From Acidobacteriaceae bacterium (GTDB taxonomy: Bacteria; Acidobacteriota; Terriglobia; Terriglobales; Acidobacteriaceae), in contig PLSB01000158.1 of the NCBI GenBank assembly GCA_003165005.1, forward strand, positions 1-48,089: a stretch of DNA of 48,089 nucleotides, in the 5' to 3' direction. Position 1 is the stretch's first letter; each line of letters begins with the position of its first letter. The notes under the pieces were generated by a model. The model was given only the letters and a program-made list of their open reading frames with translations. It ran no database searches and was not told the DNA's origin. The translations under genes and the position numbers were made by a program. Positions 16,277 to 25,260 of the stretch are shown one piece after another.

Positions 16277-18502
16277 TCAGGGCGTCACAGTGAAGGTCCC
16301 TACGGTTTGGAGCGTGGCCGCGTTGTCCGCGTCGCCGAGATAGACCGTGTAGGTTCCCGCCCCGAGTGTCCAGGCGTTGCTGCCTGTATCCCAATACGAC
16401 AGCGGATGCGAAGAGTCATTCTCGTCGACTTCAATGGTGACGGATTGCGAAGCTCCCGGCTGCAAAGGGACCTTCTGCCATCCCACAAGGCGTCGCGGCG
16501 GCTCGTTGAGCGATGCCGGAAGCCCGAGATAAACCTGCGCAACCTCCGATCCCGCAACCGCGCCGGTATTGGCGAGCGTAAACGACACCTGAAGGTTGGG
16601 ATTCGAAGCCGATGAGAGGTTATTCGTCAGGCTGGCATTGGTGATGGAGAAGGTGGTGTAGGAAAGCCCAAACCCAAAAGGAAAGAGCGGCGTCAGTCCT
16701 TGCGAATCGAACCATTTGTATCCAACGTTATAACTCTCGATGTAATTTACATCGAAGGGAGTTATATCGTCAGGGGGTTGAGGAATGACCGGCCGGGGCA
16801 ACTGCGCATCCGATGCCGGGAAAGTAATCGGCAGCTTTCCTGAAGGATTGACAACGCCGAAGAGCAGATTGGCGATGGCCGGCCCTCCATTCTGGCCGGG
16901 GAACCAGGCTTCAAGAACGGCTGAAACCTGGCTGAGCCACGGCATCAGAACGGGTCCGTCGCTCTCAATCACGACAATGGTGTGGGGGTTGGCAGCCGCA
17001 ACCGCGGAGACCAGAGCGTCCTGATTGATGGGCGTCGTGTCGACGTAATCCGTAAGCCCCAAGGTTGTCTGGTCCATGCCCTCGCTGCCCCAGTTATTCA
17101 CAAAGACGATGGCAACCTGCGCCGAGGCAGCGAGGTTGGCTGCGGCATCGGCGTCAGAACCGTCGGCATACTGGAGATGCGCGTTGGGCGCCAAGGCCTG
17201 AATCGCATGCATCGGAGAAGAGGGAACCCAGGTGACGGTGGCCCAGCAAGGCGGACACGGCTGCGGTCCGTGGATTCCTCCGCCCACCGGATCGACCTGC
17301 GCCGAACCGCCTCCCGATAGCACCCATGTGTCGGCATGGGAGCCGATCACGGCAATCGATTGCATCGAGGCAGCATTGAGCGGCAACTGGCTGGCAGAGT
17401 TTTTGAGCAGAACCGCGCCTGTCTCCTCGATCTCCTGAGCGATCGCGGCGTCGGCTGCGGCCGGGATGGGCTGGATGGTTTGCGGATAGTCGAAGAGGCC
17501 GGCAGCATACATGGCGCGAAGAATGCGGTGCACCATGTTGTCGAGCCGCGACTGCGGGACAGCGCCGGAGGCGATGGCTGCGCCGAGCGAGGAGAAGTAG
17601 AGCTGGTTGGGCTGCTCCTGATCGAGCCCGGCGTTGGGGCCTGCGACGGTGTCGGTCACCGCCCACCAGTCTGTCATCACAAAGCCGGGGAATGACCAAT
17701 CGGTTTTCAGAATGTCGTTGAGCAGATGGCTGTTTTCGCAGTTATAAACACCGTTGGTGAGGTTATACGAGCACATCACCGACTGGGCGTTCGAATCCTT
17801 GACGCTGATTTCGAAGGCCAGCAGGTCGCTCTCGCGCCCGCCGCGTTCATCGATCACCACGTTGGCGGTCGCCCTGCCGCTCTCCTGGTCATTGAAGCTG
17901 AAGTGCTTCATCATGCCGATAATGTGCTGGGCCTGGATGGCGGAGATGTGCGCCGCGTTGATCTTTCCCGCGAGGATGGGATCTTCGCCTTTGGTCTCAA
18001 AGGTTCGCCCGTCGCGCGGTTCGCGCCCCGTCAGATTGACATTCCCGCCGAGATTCACATTGATTCCGTAGTCAGTGAGCTCCGTGCCGATGACGGTTCC
18101 ATACTTGGTGGCTTCGTTCAGATCCCAACTGGCGGCGTTGGCAATCGCCGAGGGCAACACAGTGGCCTGTCCCACGCCCGCGTCGACCCCGACGCTTCCG
18201 TCGGCAAGATAGAGGGCCGGAATGCCCAGGCTCGGAATACCCGGGACCCATCCGCCGGCGCCCCGGGGAACGGTATAACCGTAGGTCAAGTTACTGGTCA
18301 CGCCTCCCATCACCAGCTGCAGCTTTTGCTTCTGTGTCATCCGCGCAAGCATGGCGTCGGCCCGCGCATCGGGATCGGTCGAAGGCGGCGGCTGCTGTTG
18401 CTGATTGGAAATGAAGGCTCCGCCGCAGCCGGTCAGGATCGCAGTTGGAATCAGGGCGAAGAAAATTGTTACACGCCCCGTGAGCCTCTTCGTATTCTTC
18501 AT
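16277..18502 (-). CDS. Glycoside hydrolase family 3 (beta-glucosidase-like) lipoprotein
   Basis: Start at ATG 18502 (MKNTKRLTGRVTIFFALIPTAILTGCGG, lipobox LTGC); GH3 motifs GREPRDGRTFETKGEDPILAGKI, MKHFSFNDQESGR, GFVMTDWWAV, C-terminal fibronectin III-like domain. Confidence 0.92.
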   Translation of the reverse strand: MKNTKRLTGRVTIFFALIPTAILTGCGGAFISNQQQQPPPSTDPDARADAMLARMTQKQKLQLVMGGVTSNLTYGYTVPRGAGGWVPGIPSLGIPALYLADGSVGVDAGVGQATVLPSAIANAASWDLNEATKYGTVIGTELTDYGINVNLGGNVNLTGREPRDGRTFETKGEDPILAGKINAAHISAIQAQHIIGMMKHFSFNDQESGRATANVVIDERGGRESDLLAFEISVKDSNAQSVMCSYNLTNGVYNCENSHLLNDILKTDWSFPGFVMTDWWAVTDTVAGPNAGLDQEQPNQLYFSSLGAAIASGAVPQSRLDNMVHRILRAMYAAGLFDYPQTIQPIPAAADAAIAQEIEETGAVLLKNSASQLPLNAASMQSIAVIGSHADTWVLSGGGSAQVDPVGGGIHGPQPCPPCWATVTWVPSSPMHAIQALAPNAHLQYADGSDADAAANLAASAQVAIVFVNNWGSEGMDQTTLGLTDYVDTTPINQDALVSAVAAANPHTIVVIESDGPVLMPWLSQVSAVLEAWFPGQNGGPAIANLLFGVVNPSGKLPITFPASDAQLPRPVIPQPPDDITPFDVNYIESYNVGYKWFDSQGLTPLFPFGFGLSYTTFSITNASLTNNLSSASNPNLQVSFTLANTGAVAGSEVAQVYLGLPASLNEPPRRLVGWQKVPLQPGASQSVTIEVDENDSSHPLSYWDTGSNAWTLGAGTYTVYLGDADNAATLQTVGTFTVTP

Positions 18503-18540
18503 TTGGTGCACTCCTGGCGGGAGGGGGAAGCGCCCGCGCA

Positions 18541-21123
18541 CTAGAACTCCGCGCTGATTCCTACGCTGGGGATGGTTGGCAGGAGGTTGCCGCGTCCCGC
18601 TTCGAGGTACCCATCCTGAATCATATCTGGAACGAATCCCCAATACTGCAGATTGGAGTGATCGGTAAGATTAGTGATTTCGGCATAGAGTGTGAACTTT
18701 GAACGCTTGCGGTAGAAGGCTTTATTCACTCGCGTGTCGAGCCGGAAATAGGCCGGCATGCGGATCTGATTCGGCGTGGCGGTGAGGGGAAAATACCAGT
18801 CACCTTCGTATTCGGTAGGCGGCCCGACATAGCCAGTGATAGGAAAGCCGCTGCCGTACCGCGCGTTGGCGCTGAGGTTAACCGAGGCGCCGGCGCGATA
18901 ACTCGCGAAGACATTCAACGTGTGGCGCTGGTCGTAGTCGCCCCAGAAATGCGCGCCGGTGGTTGCGTCGGTGAACCGCGAGTAGCCGAGCGTATAGGCG
19001 ATCCAACCGGTCAGGCCGTTGTCACTGCGGCGCTGGACGATAAACTCCAGCCCGCGCGAGTAGCCGCGCTGCGAGTTGGCCAGAACGGGTCCGAGTTGCG
19101 GAAAGAGGATGAGGCCGCCTGGAGCCGCAAGCCGGAACTGGCTGGCTGCGGAATAGATGCCGTCGCGTTCCTGGCGATCGTAAGCTTCCAGGCGCACCCT
19201 TAATCGTTCGCTCAACAATTGCTCAATAGCCACAGAGGCCTGGTTGGAGCGCTGAGGTCTGAGATTGGGCGTTCCGAATTCGCCAAAGAGGTCAACAATG
19301 TCAGGAAACTGGGAGTACTGGCCGGCGGCCAGGGTAAGCTTGGTTTGAGCGAATGGAGAGATCGCCAGGCTCAACCGCGGCAGGAAGACAGTTGCGTTAT
19401 TCACGCTGAAATTATCACAACGTCCGCCCACGATCACGTTGATGCGCTTGCCGGCCGCGGAAAGAATGTTCTGGAGATAAGCGCCAGGCTGGGAGACGTT
19501 ACTGGAAAACGATGCGCTCTGGATAAGCGAGCTTGAGAAGGTCTCTGTGGCGTAGTTCCATGGCTCCTTTTTCAAGTAATCGCGATGGAGTTGGCGGTAG
19601 ATGCCGCCGGCCTCGAAGACATTGTGTTTGCCGAGTTGGCCCGTGAAGTCCTCGCGATAGCCGGTCTCCTGGCCGTTGGACCGTTCGAGCAATTCCTGGC
19701 CGCTATCTTTGTCGTTCGCAGAATCGATGGAAGCATAGATCTGCGCCCGCGAAAGCGCTACCCGGTTGGACCATATCCAGCGGGCGCTGGCGAGCGTGCT
19801 GCTGCTGGTAGCGTCCTTGAGCTGATCGTAGCCCAGAACGCTTGAGTCGTCCTTCGATACACTGGTCTCCCCGTAGATACCGCTGAGGAGAATCTTGTTG
19901 CGCGCATTGGGAGCATAGGCGAGTGTGCCGTGCGTGTCGTAGAAGGTAAGCCCGAGACCGTTGTTCTTGCCTGCAAACACACCTACGTAATCCTTGCGCG
20001 CCGAGGCCAGCCAGGTGGCTTTATTGCCCGCGCCGATCGGACCTTCGGCACTCATGGTTGCTGCAACCATGCTGACGTCGGCGCGATACGAAGTGCGGCT
20101 GGAGTCGCCTTCGCGCGTATCAACGTCGAGAACGGACCCAGTGAAGTCACCATACTGCGCGGGAACATTGCTGCTGAGGAGCGCCACCGAGTCCAGGAAT
20201 CCGCTTTCGAGCAGGCCAATGGAGTAGGCGTTACCGCGGTCGTCGAGGATGTCATGGAAGGGATTGGTAAGCAGCGCCCCGTCAACAAAGACGCCGATCT
20301 CTGACGGACCGGCTCCGCGCACCGCGAATTCGGAGTATAAATCGTTGTTGGCGGCGACGCCCGGCAACGATTCGACCGAGCGCATCGGGTCGTCGAAGAG
20401 CACCGACGCCAGGTTCTTGAGTTCCGTGTTGGTGAGGGAGTGTTCGACTGGCGCTTCGGTGTGCACCTGAGAAAAGGGGCCAGCGTTGACGCGGACGCTT
20501 TCCGTTCGTCGCAACGCATCCTGGCCCAGCAGCAGCTGCACGTCATTTGTATTGCCCGCTTGCAGGTCGAGTTTCTCCCGGAGAAGTTCGAATCCCACCG
20601 CGCTGACGTAGAGATCGGCCCTGCCCGGAAGTACGTCAACGATCTGGAACTCGCCAGTCGCCGATGTGACCGTCCGCAGATGCTGGCTCCGGATAGCCAC
20701 CAGTGCCTTGGCGATGGGCTCGCCGGATCTGAGATCGATAACTTTGCCGCGGATGCTGGTCAGTGGAGGCAATCGGATCGGGAGGCGAAGATTCATCCCT
20801 GGGCGAAGCTCAATTCCGGCAACTTGAAAACGCGGAAATCCGTCGCCATCGACGGTGACGGTGTAGACGCCGGGCGGAAGCAGCGGGATAAGGAAACCTC
20901 CTTTGGCATCGGCATTGACGTTCCGTTCAAGGCCGGTGCCTTCATTGGCCGCCGACACCTTCGCGTGGGGCACAGCGGAACCGTGGGCATCGGTCACCGT
21001 TCCCGAAAGGTCCGCGAGTGCCTGCCCATCCTGCGCGCGCGCAGAAACACACACGAGCAGCATGCAGACTACGATCAGGAATTGACCTGCGATGCCGCGA
21101 ACTTCTCTTTCTCGTGCCAACAT
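18541..21123 (-). CDS. TonB-dependent receptor with carboxypeptidase-regulatory-like N-terminal domain
   Basis: 860 aa; LSGTVTDAHGSAVPHAKVSAANEGTGLERNVNADAKGGFLIPLLPPGVYTVTVDGDGF, plug region VESLPGVAANNDLYSEFAVRGAGPSEIGVFVDGALL, beta-barrel C-terminus. Confidence 0.92.
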   Translation of the reverse strand: MLAREREVRGIAGQFLIVVCMLLVCVSARAQDGQALADLSGTVTDAHGSAVPHAKVSAANEGTGLERNVNADAKGGFLIPLLPPGVYTVTVDGDGFPRFQVAGIELRPGMNLRLPIRLPPLTSIRGKVIDLRSGEPIAKALVAIRSQHLRTVTSATGEFQIVDVLPGRADLYVSAVGFELLREKLDLQAGNTNDVQLLLGQDALRRTESVRVNAGPFSQVHTEAPVEHSLTNTELKNLASVLFDDPMRSVESLPGVAANNDLYSEFAVRGAGPSEIGVFVDGALLTNPFHDILDDRGNAYSIGLLESGFLDSVALLSSNVPAQYGDFTGSVLDVDTREGDSSRTSYRADVSMVAATMSAEGPIGAGNKATWLASARKDYVGVFAGKNNGLGLTFYDTHGTLAYAPNARNKILLSGIYGETSVSKDDSSVLGYDQLKDATSSSTLASARWIWSNRVALSRAQIYASIDSANDKDSGQELLERSNGQETGYREDFTGQLGKHNVFEAGGIYRQLHRDYLKKEPWNYATETFSSSLIQSASFSSNVSQPGAYLQNILSAAGKRINVIVGGRCDNFSVNNATVFLPRLSLAISPFAQTKLTLAAGQYSQFPDIVDLFGEFGTPNLRPQRSNQASVAIEQLLSERLRVRLEAYDRQERDGIYSAASQFRLAAPGGLILFPQLGPVLANSQRGYSRGLEFIVQRRSDNGLTGWIAYTLGYSRFTDATTGAHFWGDYDQRHTLNVFASYRAGASVNLSANARYGSGFPITGYVGPPTEYEGDWYFPLTATPNQIRMPAYFRLDTRVNKAFYRKRSKFTLYAEITNLTDHSNLQYWGFVPDMIQDGYLEAGRGNLLPTIPSVGISAEF

Positions 21124-21198
21124 GGTTCGCTCCTTGCCGTAAAAACGCTATTTATCTAGGTATGCACGCCGGTCCGGATCGCAACAGATGTCCGCTGG

Positions 21199-23154
21199 TT
21201 ATGGGCTCGCCTTTGTATTCTGCCCGGGTTCCACGCACTCACCGCCGGCCTGTTTCTCAATCCAGCAGGCAAGCTCTTCTGTTTCCAGCACTGACTCGCG
21301 AAACTCCGCGGTGCGAATGGAGACCGGAGATTCAACGCCCATGCTGATGCCAAAAGCAGACTGGATCGCCTTGTCATTGCGCAAAGCCGCGTCAAGAAGC
21401 CGGTCGATGACCGGAGAAAGTTCCGTCGGCGGCGGCGGACTTTCACCAGGCGGCGGAAGTCCCGCGAAGAAGATCGGGTCAAGCTCGAGCTTGAGCCGTC
21501 TTGTGCTTTGCTCCACTTCCCGCGCGTGTACCGCCACCATCGAAAGGTACTGGCGTCGCGTCTCCGCCGAGAGATTCTCGCCACTGCCCGGGCTGGCCAT
21601 CTCCGCAAGGTGCTTGAGCACCCAGGCATGGCGTGCGGCGTTGCTGGAGTTTGCGGAGATCTCCGCGGAAAATCGCATGACTCGTTCGCGCAGTTCCGAT
21701 TCGGGCGGCGGCGGAGTCTGGCTTGCCAGGAACTCGCTGATATCCGCCTGCGCGGAAAGGTTGGAGTTGCCGCTGGAGACGCCCGGTGTTGCTCCCGCAG
21801 TAGTGTGGGTAGCGGCGACGGCGCGGCGCAACGCTTGGGAGTAGCTCAGGATGTCGATCTGGACTGCGGGGTTGGAGCGCACGGGCTTGAGCGCTGTGAG
21901 AATCTCCTGCTTACGCGCCTCGTTTTGCACAATGCCCTCGACATGCAGTCTCCCATCGAACCCCATGCTGACTGTGATCTCGCCGCCCAGCGTGGCGCCA
22001 ATCCCATCGAGAAGCCAGGTGGTTTCAACCTGCAAGTCCGGCGTTACCACGGGTTCCTGGCTTTGTTCAGGCAGCATGAGCGAGGCGTCGGGCGCAAATA
22101 CGCCGGCCTGCGCCGTCTCCAATGGCTCCTGTTGGTAGCTATCCTCCGCAATGGAGTAGTCGTAGACCACCTCCTGCGTACGCACTTCGGGCTGCGGAGG
22201 CGCAGCCGGCTCGGCAAGCCGGAGGTCAATGCCTGTGGCGCGAAGGCCGTTCCTGCGAATCGTGAGTACGGCCTTCAGGAAATGCCCCGTCGCATGCTCA
22301 GGGCCGAGGCTGACGCGAAAGTTTTCTCCCTGACGCGCCACCTTGGCGCCTGAAGCATCGCCGGCCAGTTGAACGAAACTGGCGGCCGAGGGGTCCAACC
22401 GCCAGAGATCCTCGGGGCGGTTCAGCATCGCGAGTGGCGACTCCGTCCGCGCCTCAAGCCGAGGTCGCATCTGTGGGCTGAGAATCTCAGCGCTTCCGTC
22501 GCGGCGCCGCCACTCCGCGGCAAGAAGATGACCGGATTCGTCGTAGAGACGCCGCACCGTCATTCCCGAATTGCCCGCGTGCCATACATCGATGCGCCGC
22601 CGCTCGACCGGCTTTGCGTCACCGCTTCTGCGCTTTTCCAGGAGCAGCGAGCGATGCAGGACCACCGATGCATCATTGGCTCTCGCGGATTCAGCGAGCG
22701 TGGCGTTGGCCAGCAACTCCCCGGCGCTGACCGGTGCCGGCGCAAAATACTTCCAAGCCAAAGCCACTAGCGCAACCGCCAGGACCCCCGCGGCAGCCAT
22801 CGCGGGAACCCGGCGGGTCGCCCCGCCTGCCAGTCGGCGCGCTCTCGCAACGAATTCCCGCATCGATTGCCGCGAACCCTCGTGCCGCGCCAGTGCGCGC
22901 ATACGCAGGCGAAATGCGTCGTTAGCCGTGCTTCCGCCCAGCCCGGCAGACGCGCGGCTGCGGTAGTCCATGAACGCGGCGATCGTCGATTCCAACTTTT
23001 CAACCTTCACCCGGCACGCCCAGCACTCCTTGAGGTGCGCACCGATGCGCGCATGACGCCGCGCCGGCAACTCTCCATCGATGTAGAGCAGCAGGTCATC
23101 CTCGCGCGGATGCCACGAGCCCTGCCAGTCGGCGAATGGGAATAGGTTACGCAT
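21199..23154 (-). CDS. Anti-sigma factor-like membrane protein (zf-HC2 N-terminus, long extracytoplasmic domain)
   Basis: 651 aa; HPREDDLLLYIDGELPARRHARIGAHLKECWACRVKVEKLE (zf-HC2), TM segment VPAMAAAGVLAVALVALAWKYFA; start overlaps the ECF sigma gene. Confidence 0.85.
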   Translation of the reverse strand: MRNLFPFADWQGSWHPREDDLLLYIDGELPARRHARIGAHLKECWACRVKVEKLESTIAAFMDYRSRASAGLGGSTANDAFRLRMRALARHEGSRQSMREFVARARRLAGGATRRVPAMAAAGVLAVALVALAWKYFAPAPVSAGELLANATLAESARANDASVVLHRSLLLEKRRSGDAKPVERRRIDVWHAGNSGMTVRRLYDESGHLLAAEWRRRDGSAEILSPQMRPRLEARTESPLAMLNRPEDLWRLDPSAASFVQLAGDASGAKVARQGENFRVSLGPEHATGHFLKAVLTIRRNGLRATGIDLRLAEPAAPPQPEVRTQEVVYDYSIAEDSYQQEPLETAQAGVFAPDASLMLPEQSQEPVVTPDLQVETTWLLDGIGATLGGEITVSMGFDGRLHVEGIVQNEARKQEILTALKPVRSNPAVQIDILSYSQALRRAVAATHTTAGATPGVSSGNSNLSAQADISEFLASQTPPPPESELRERVMRFSAEISANSSNAARHAWVLKHLAEMASPGSGENLSAETRRQYLSMVAVHAREVEQSTRRLKLELDPIFFAGLPPPGESPPPPTELSPVIDRLLDAALRNDKAIQSAFGISMGVESPVSIRTAEFRESVLETEELACWIEKQAGGECVEPGQNTKASP

Positions 23155-23737
23155 CGTTGTCTCGCATGAGCTTGCGTAGCGCGCGACGAAGAAACTCCGC
23201 CACGCTCGCTCTGGTGATGCCTAGAATCTCCGCTATTTCCCGATAACGAAACCCTTCTGCGCGGAGATAAAGACAGTGCCGTTCCTGGCTCGACAGTTGG
23301 GCGAGCCTCCTCTGGACGGCTTGCAATCGCTCGCCTTCCAGCACGGCCTCTTCCGGCGTCAGGCCGGCATCCGGCAACTGGAGCAGCTCCGGAAGCGGAT
23401 CGTCCCCATCCAGTTCCCGCCTGAACTTCCGCGTGCGAATGCGATCGATAGCCAGGTTGTGGCCAACGCGAAAGACCCAGGACCGCACGCGCTCGGGCGC
23501 GACCATGCCGCGGCCGCAACAGTAGACAAAGAGACGCAGGAAAACCTCTTGGCAGATGTCTTCGGCTTCCGATGTATCGCCCAACACGGCGGCAAGGTAG
23601 AGGTGCACCGGCAGCCGCAGCGATTCGTAGGCGCGAATGACTTCCTGCTCAACGTCCATGGAGGGCTGTACCAGGAACAGCATCGCAGACTGGGAAGCGG
23701 CGCCGTCTTGCTCCGCGACCTCGGCCCATAGCTGCAT
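23147..23737 (-). CDS. ECF RNA polymerase sigma factor
   Basis: 196 aa; sigma-70 region 2 (EAEDICQEVFLRLFVYC...WVFRVGHNLAIDRIR) and region 4 (LSSQERHCLYLRAEGFRYREIAEILGITRASVAEFLRRALRKL). Confidence 0.92.
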   Translation of the reverse strand: MQLWAEVAEQDGAASQSAMLFLVQPSMDVEQEVIRAYESLRLPVHLYLAAVLGDTSEAEDICQEVFLRLFVYCCGRGMVAPERVRSWVFRVGHNLAIDRIRTRKFRRELDGDDPLPELLQLPDAGLTPEEAVLEGERLQAVQRRLAQLSSQERHCLYLRAEGFRYREIAEILGITRASVAEFLRRALRKLMRDNDA

Positions 23738-23874
23738 CCTCTCGTCCTCACGGCAGACACCGTGGTTCGCGGCGAACCGCAGGATGTCTACGTATAGAGA
23801 ACGGATAGGACTAGGGTTTGTGTGACAGAGAATTTCGTATGTGACTCAGGTCACCCACTATGGTCGCGCGGCTC

Positions 23875-24590
23875 TCAGACGAAGATTCCAGAGTCGCCGA
23901 TCAGGCGAGTGAGGCCGTCCTGGGAGAGGAAAGACAGGACATGCGATTCGTCCAGAACAATCTAACTTTTGCCGTGCCGCACGAGAAAGCGTTTCAGGCG
24001 AGTGTGCGGATTGCGTGACGCAGCGTTGATGGGCTCCTCGCTGGTCGTTCCACCCATCGACCGAATGCGCTCCAGGGCTTGCGCGAGCCGCGCGCGATTG
24101 ACCGGTTTCAAGAGGTAGTCGACGGCAGCCAGCTCGAACGCGTCGACCTCATGCTCGTCGAAGTCCGTCAAGAACAACACGTGCGGACGCGGCGACGGTA
24201 ACGAAGCCGCGACCTGTCAGATTCGATACCCCATGGCGAACCGCGTTCTCCACCAACGGTTGGATACACATGGCCGGCTAGGCGATCGCGGCAGCGTCTC
24301 GCTCCATGGAAGCTTCAACGACCAGGCGGTCGCCGAATTTGGCCTGCTCCACGCGCAGATACCCGGAGATGAATTCCACCTCCTCTTCGACCCGGACCCA
24401 TTTCTCAGAACCCCGCAGCGTATAGCGAAAGACCTGAGCGAGATTCTCCATCGTCTGATGGGCGAGCTCGGGCTGCGACGGAATAAGTCCGGCGATAGCC
24501 CTGAGGGCGTTAAAGAGAAAGTGCGGGTTGATTTGAGCGCGGAGCGCCCTGAGTTCTGCACAGCTGGCAAGCAGGCGTCGGTTTGTCACA
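23875..24590 (-). pseudogene. Decayed LytS-type histidine kinase / LytT-type response regulator pair
   Basis: HK part LRALRAQINPHFLFNALRAIAGLI...FRYTLRGSEKWVRVEEEVEFISGYLRVEQAKFG, in-frame TAG, then MCIQPLVENAVRHGVSN; RR receiver part LFLTDFDEHEVDAFELAAVDYLLKPVNRARLAQALERI; LytTR start RLKRFLVRHGKS*IVLDESHVLSFLSQDGLTRL interrupted by a stop. Confidence 0.8.
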
Positions 24591-24611
24591 TACTGATCCG
24601 CGGCTATTGGG

Positions 24612-24634
24612 TGTAGTCGATTTTGTAGCTGTCA
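24612..24634 (+). repeat. Direct repeat copy A: tgtagtcgattttgtagctgtca
   Basis: Near-identical to 24868-24890 (2 differences in 23 nt). Confidence 0.65.
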
Positions 24635-24750
24635 AAGCACCCAAGAGCAGCATAGAGCCACAGTTTTCAACAGTGAGGCTGCAAATAATTCAATGGAAAA
24701 CGGTTAGAAACGCGTGATTTCAACAGTTTTCAATAGCTCGCTGAAGCTGT

Positions 24751-24794
24751 TTTGGGAGCAAAGGGTCGGGGGTTCGAATCCCTCCGCCCCGACC
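24751..24794 (+). pseudogene. 3' part of a tRNA-Pro(UGG)-like gene (anticodon loop to CCA), 5' half missing
   Basis: tttgggagcaaagggtcgggggttcgaatccctccgccccgacca: TTTGGGA anticodon loop, T-arm GGGGG-TTCGAAT-CCCTC, acceptor 3' strand CGCCCCGACCA; no CGGGGCG 5' acceptor strand seen upstream. Confidence 0.75.
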
Positions 24795-24867
24795 ATCGTA
24801 AGCCATAGATATTTCAAGCGATATAAGCCATCTCGCCCACGCATCTGCCTTTTTCCGCTACAGCACT

Positions 24868-24890
24868 GTAGTCGATTCTTTAGCTGTCAC
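24868..24890 (+). repeat. Direct repeat copy B: tgtagtcgattctttagctgtca
   Basis: See copy A. Confidence 0.65.
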
Positions 24891-25037
24891 CGCCTACGAG
24901 GCAAATCTGCGGAATTACAACCGGATTTTCCCCGGTTCAAGTCATGGCTCATCCCCTCAAGTTCCTTTTTTTTAATAGCAGAACATCATCCTCCGCGAAC
25001 GCCCAAGAACCTTTCGCATGGATTGCCAGAAGCGACA

Positions 25038-25260
25038 TAGTGAGGCAACGCAATTTCAGTCTTGAGGAAATCGACCTGCCGAGTTCGACGGTCCTTCTCA
25101 GTGGCGGCATAGACTCAAGCGCGTGTCTCCAGTTCTTGCTGGATCGGCGCCACGACGTGTCCGCTCTTTTCATCGACCACGGCCAAGCAGCTGCGGAACG
25201 CGAGAGACCTGCCGCGGGAGCCATCGCCAAGCATTTTGACTTGCATCTTTCGCGATGGCG
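25038..25260 (+). pseudogene. Truncated QueC/ExsB-like PP-loop ATPase N-terminus
   Basis: STVLLSGGIDSSACLQFLLDRRHDVSALFIDHGQAAAERERPAAGAIAKHFDLHLSRWR within ORF 24944..25342; homology-like sequence ends where the next gene begins. Confidence 0.6.
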
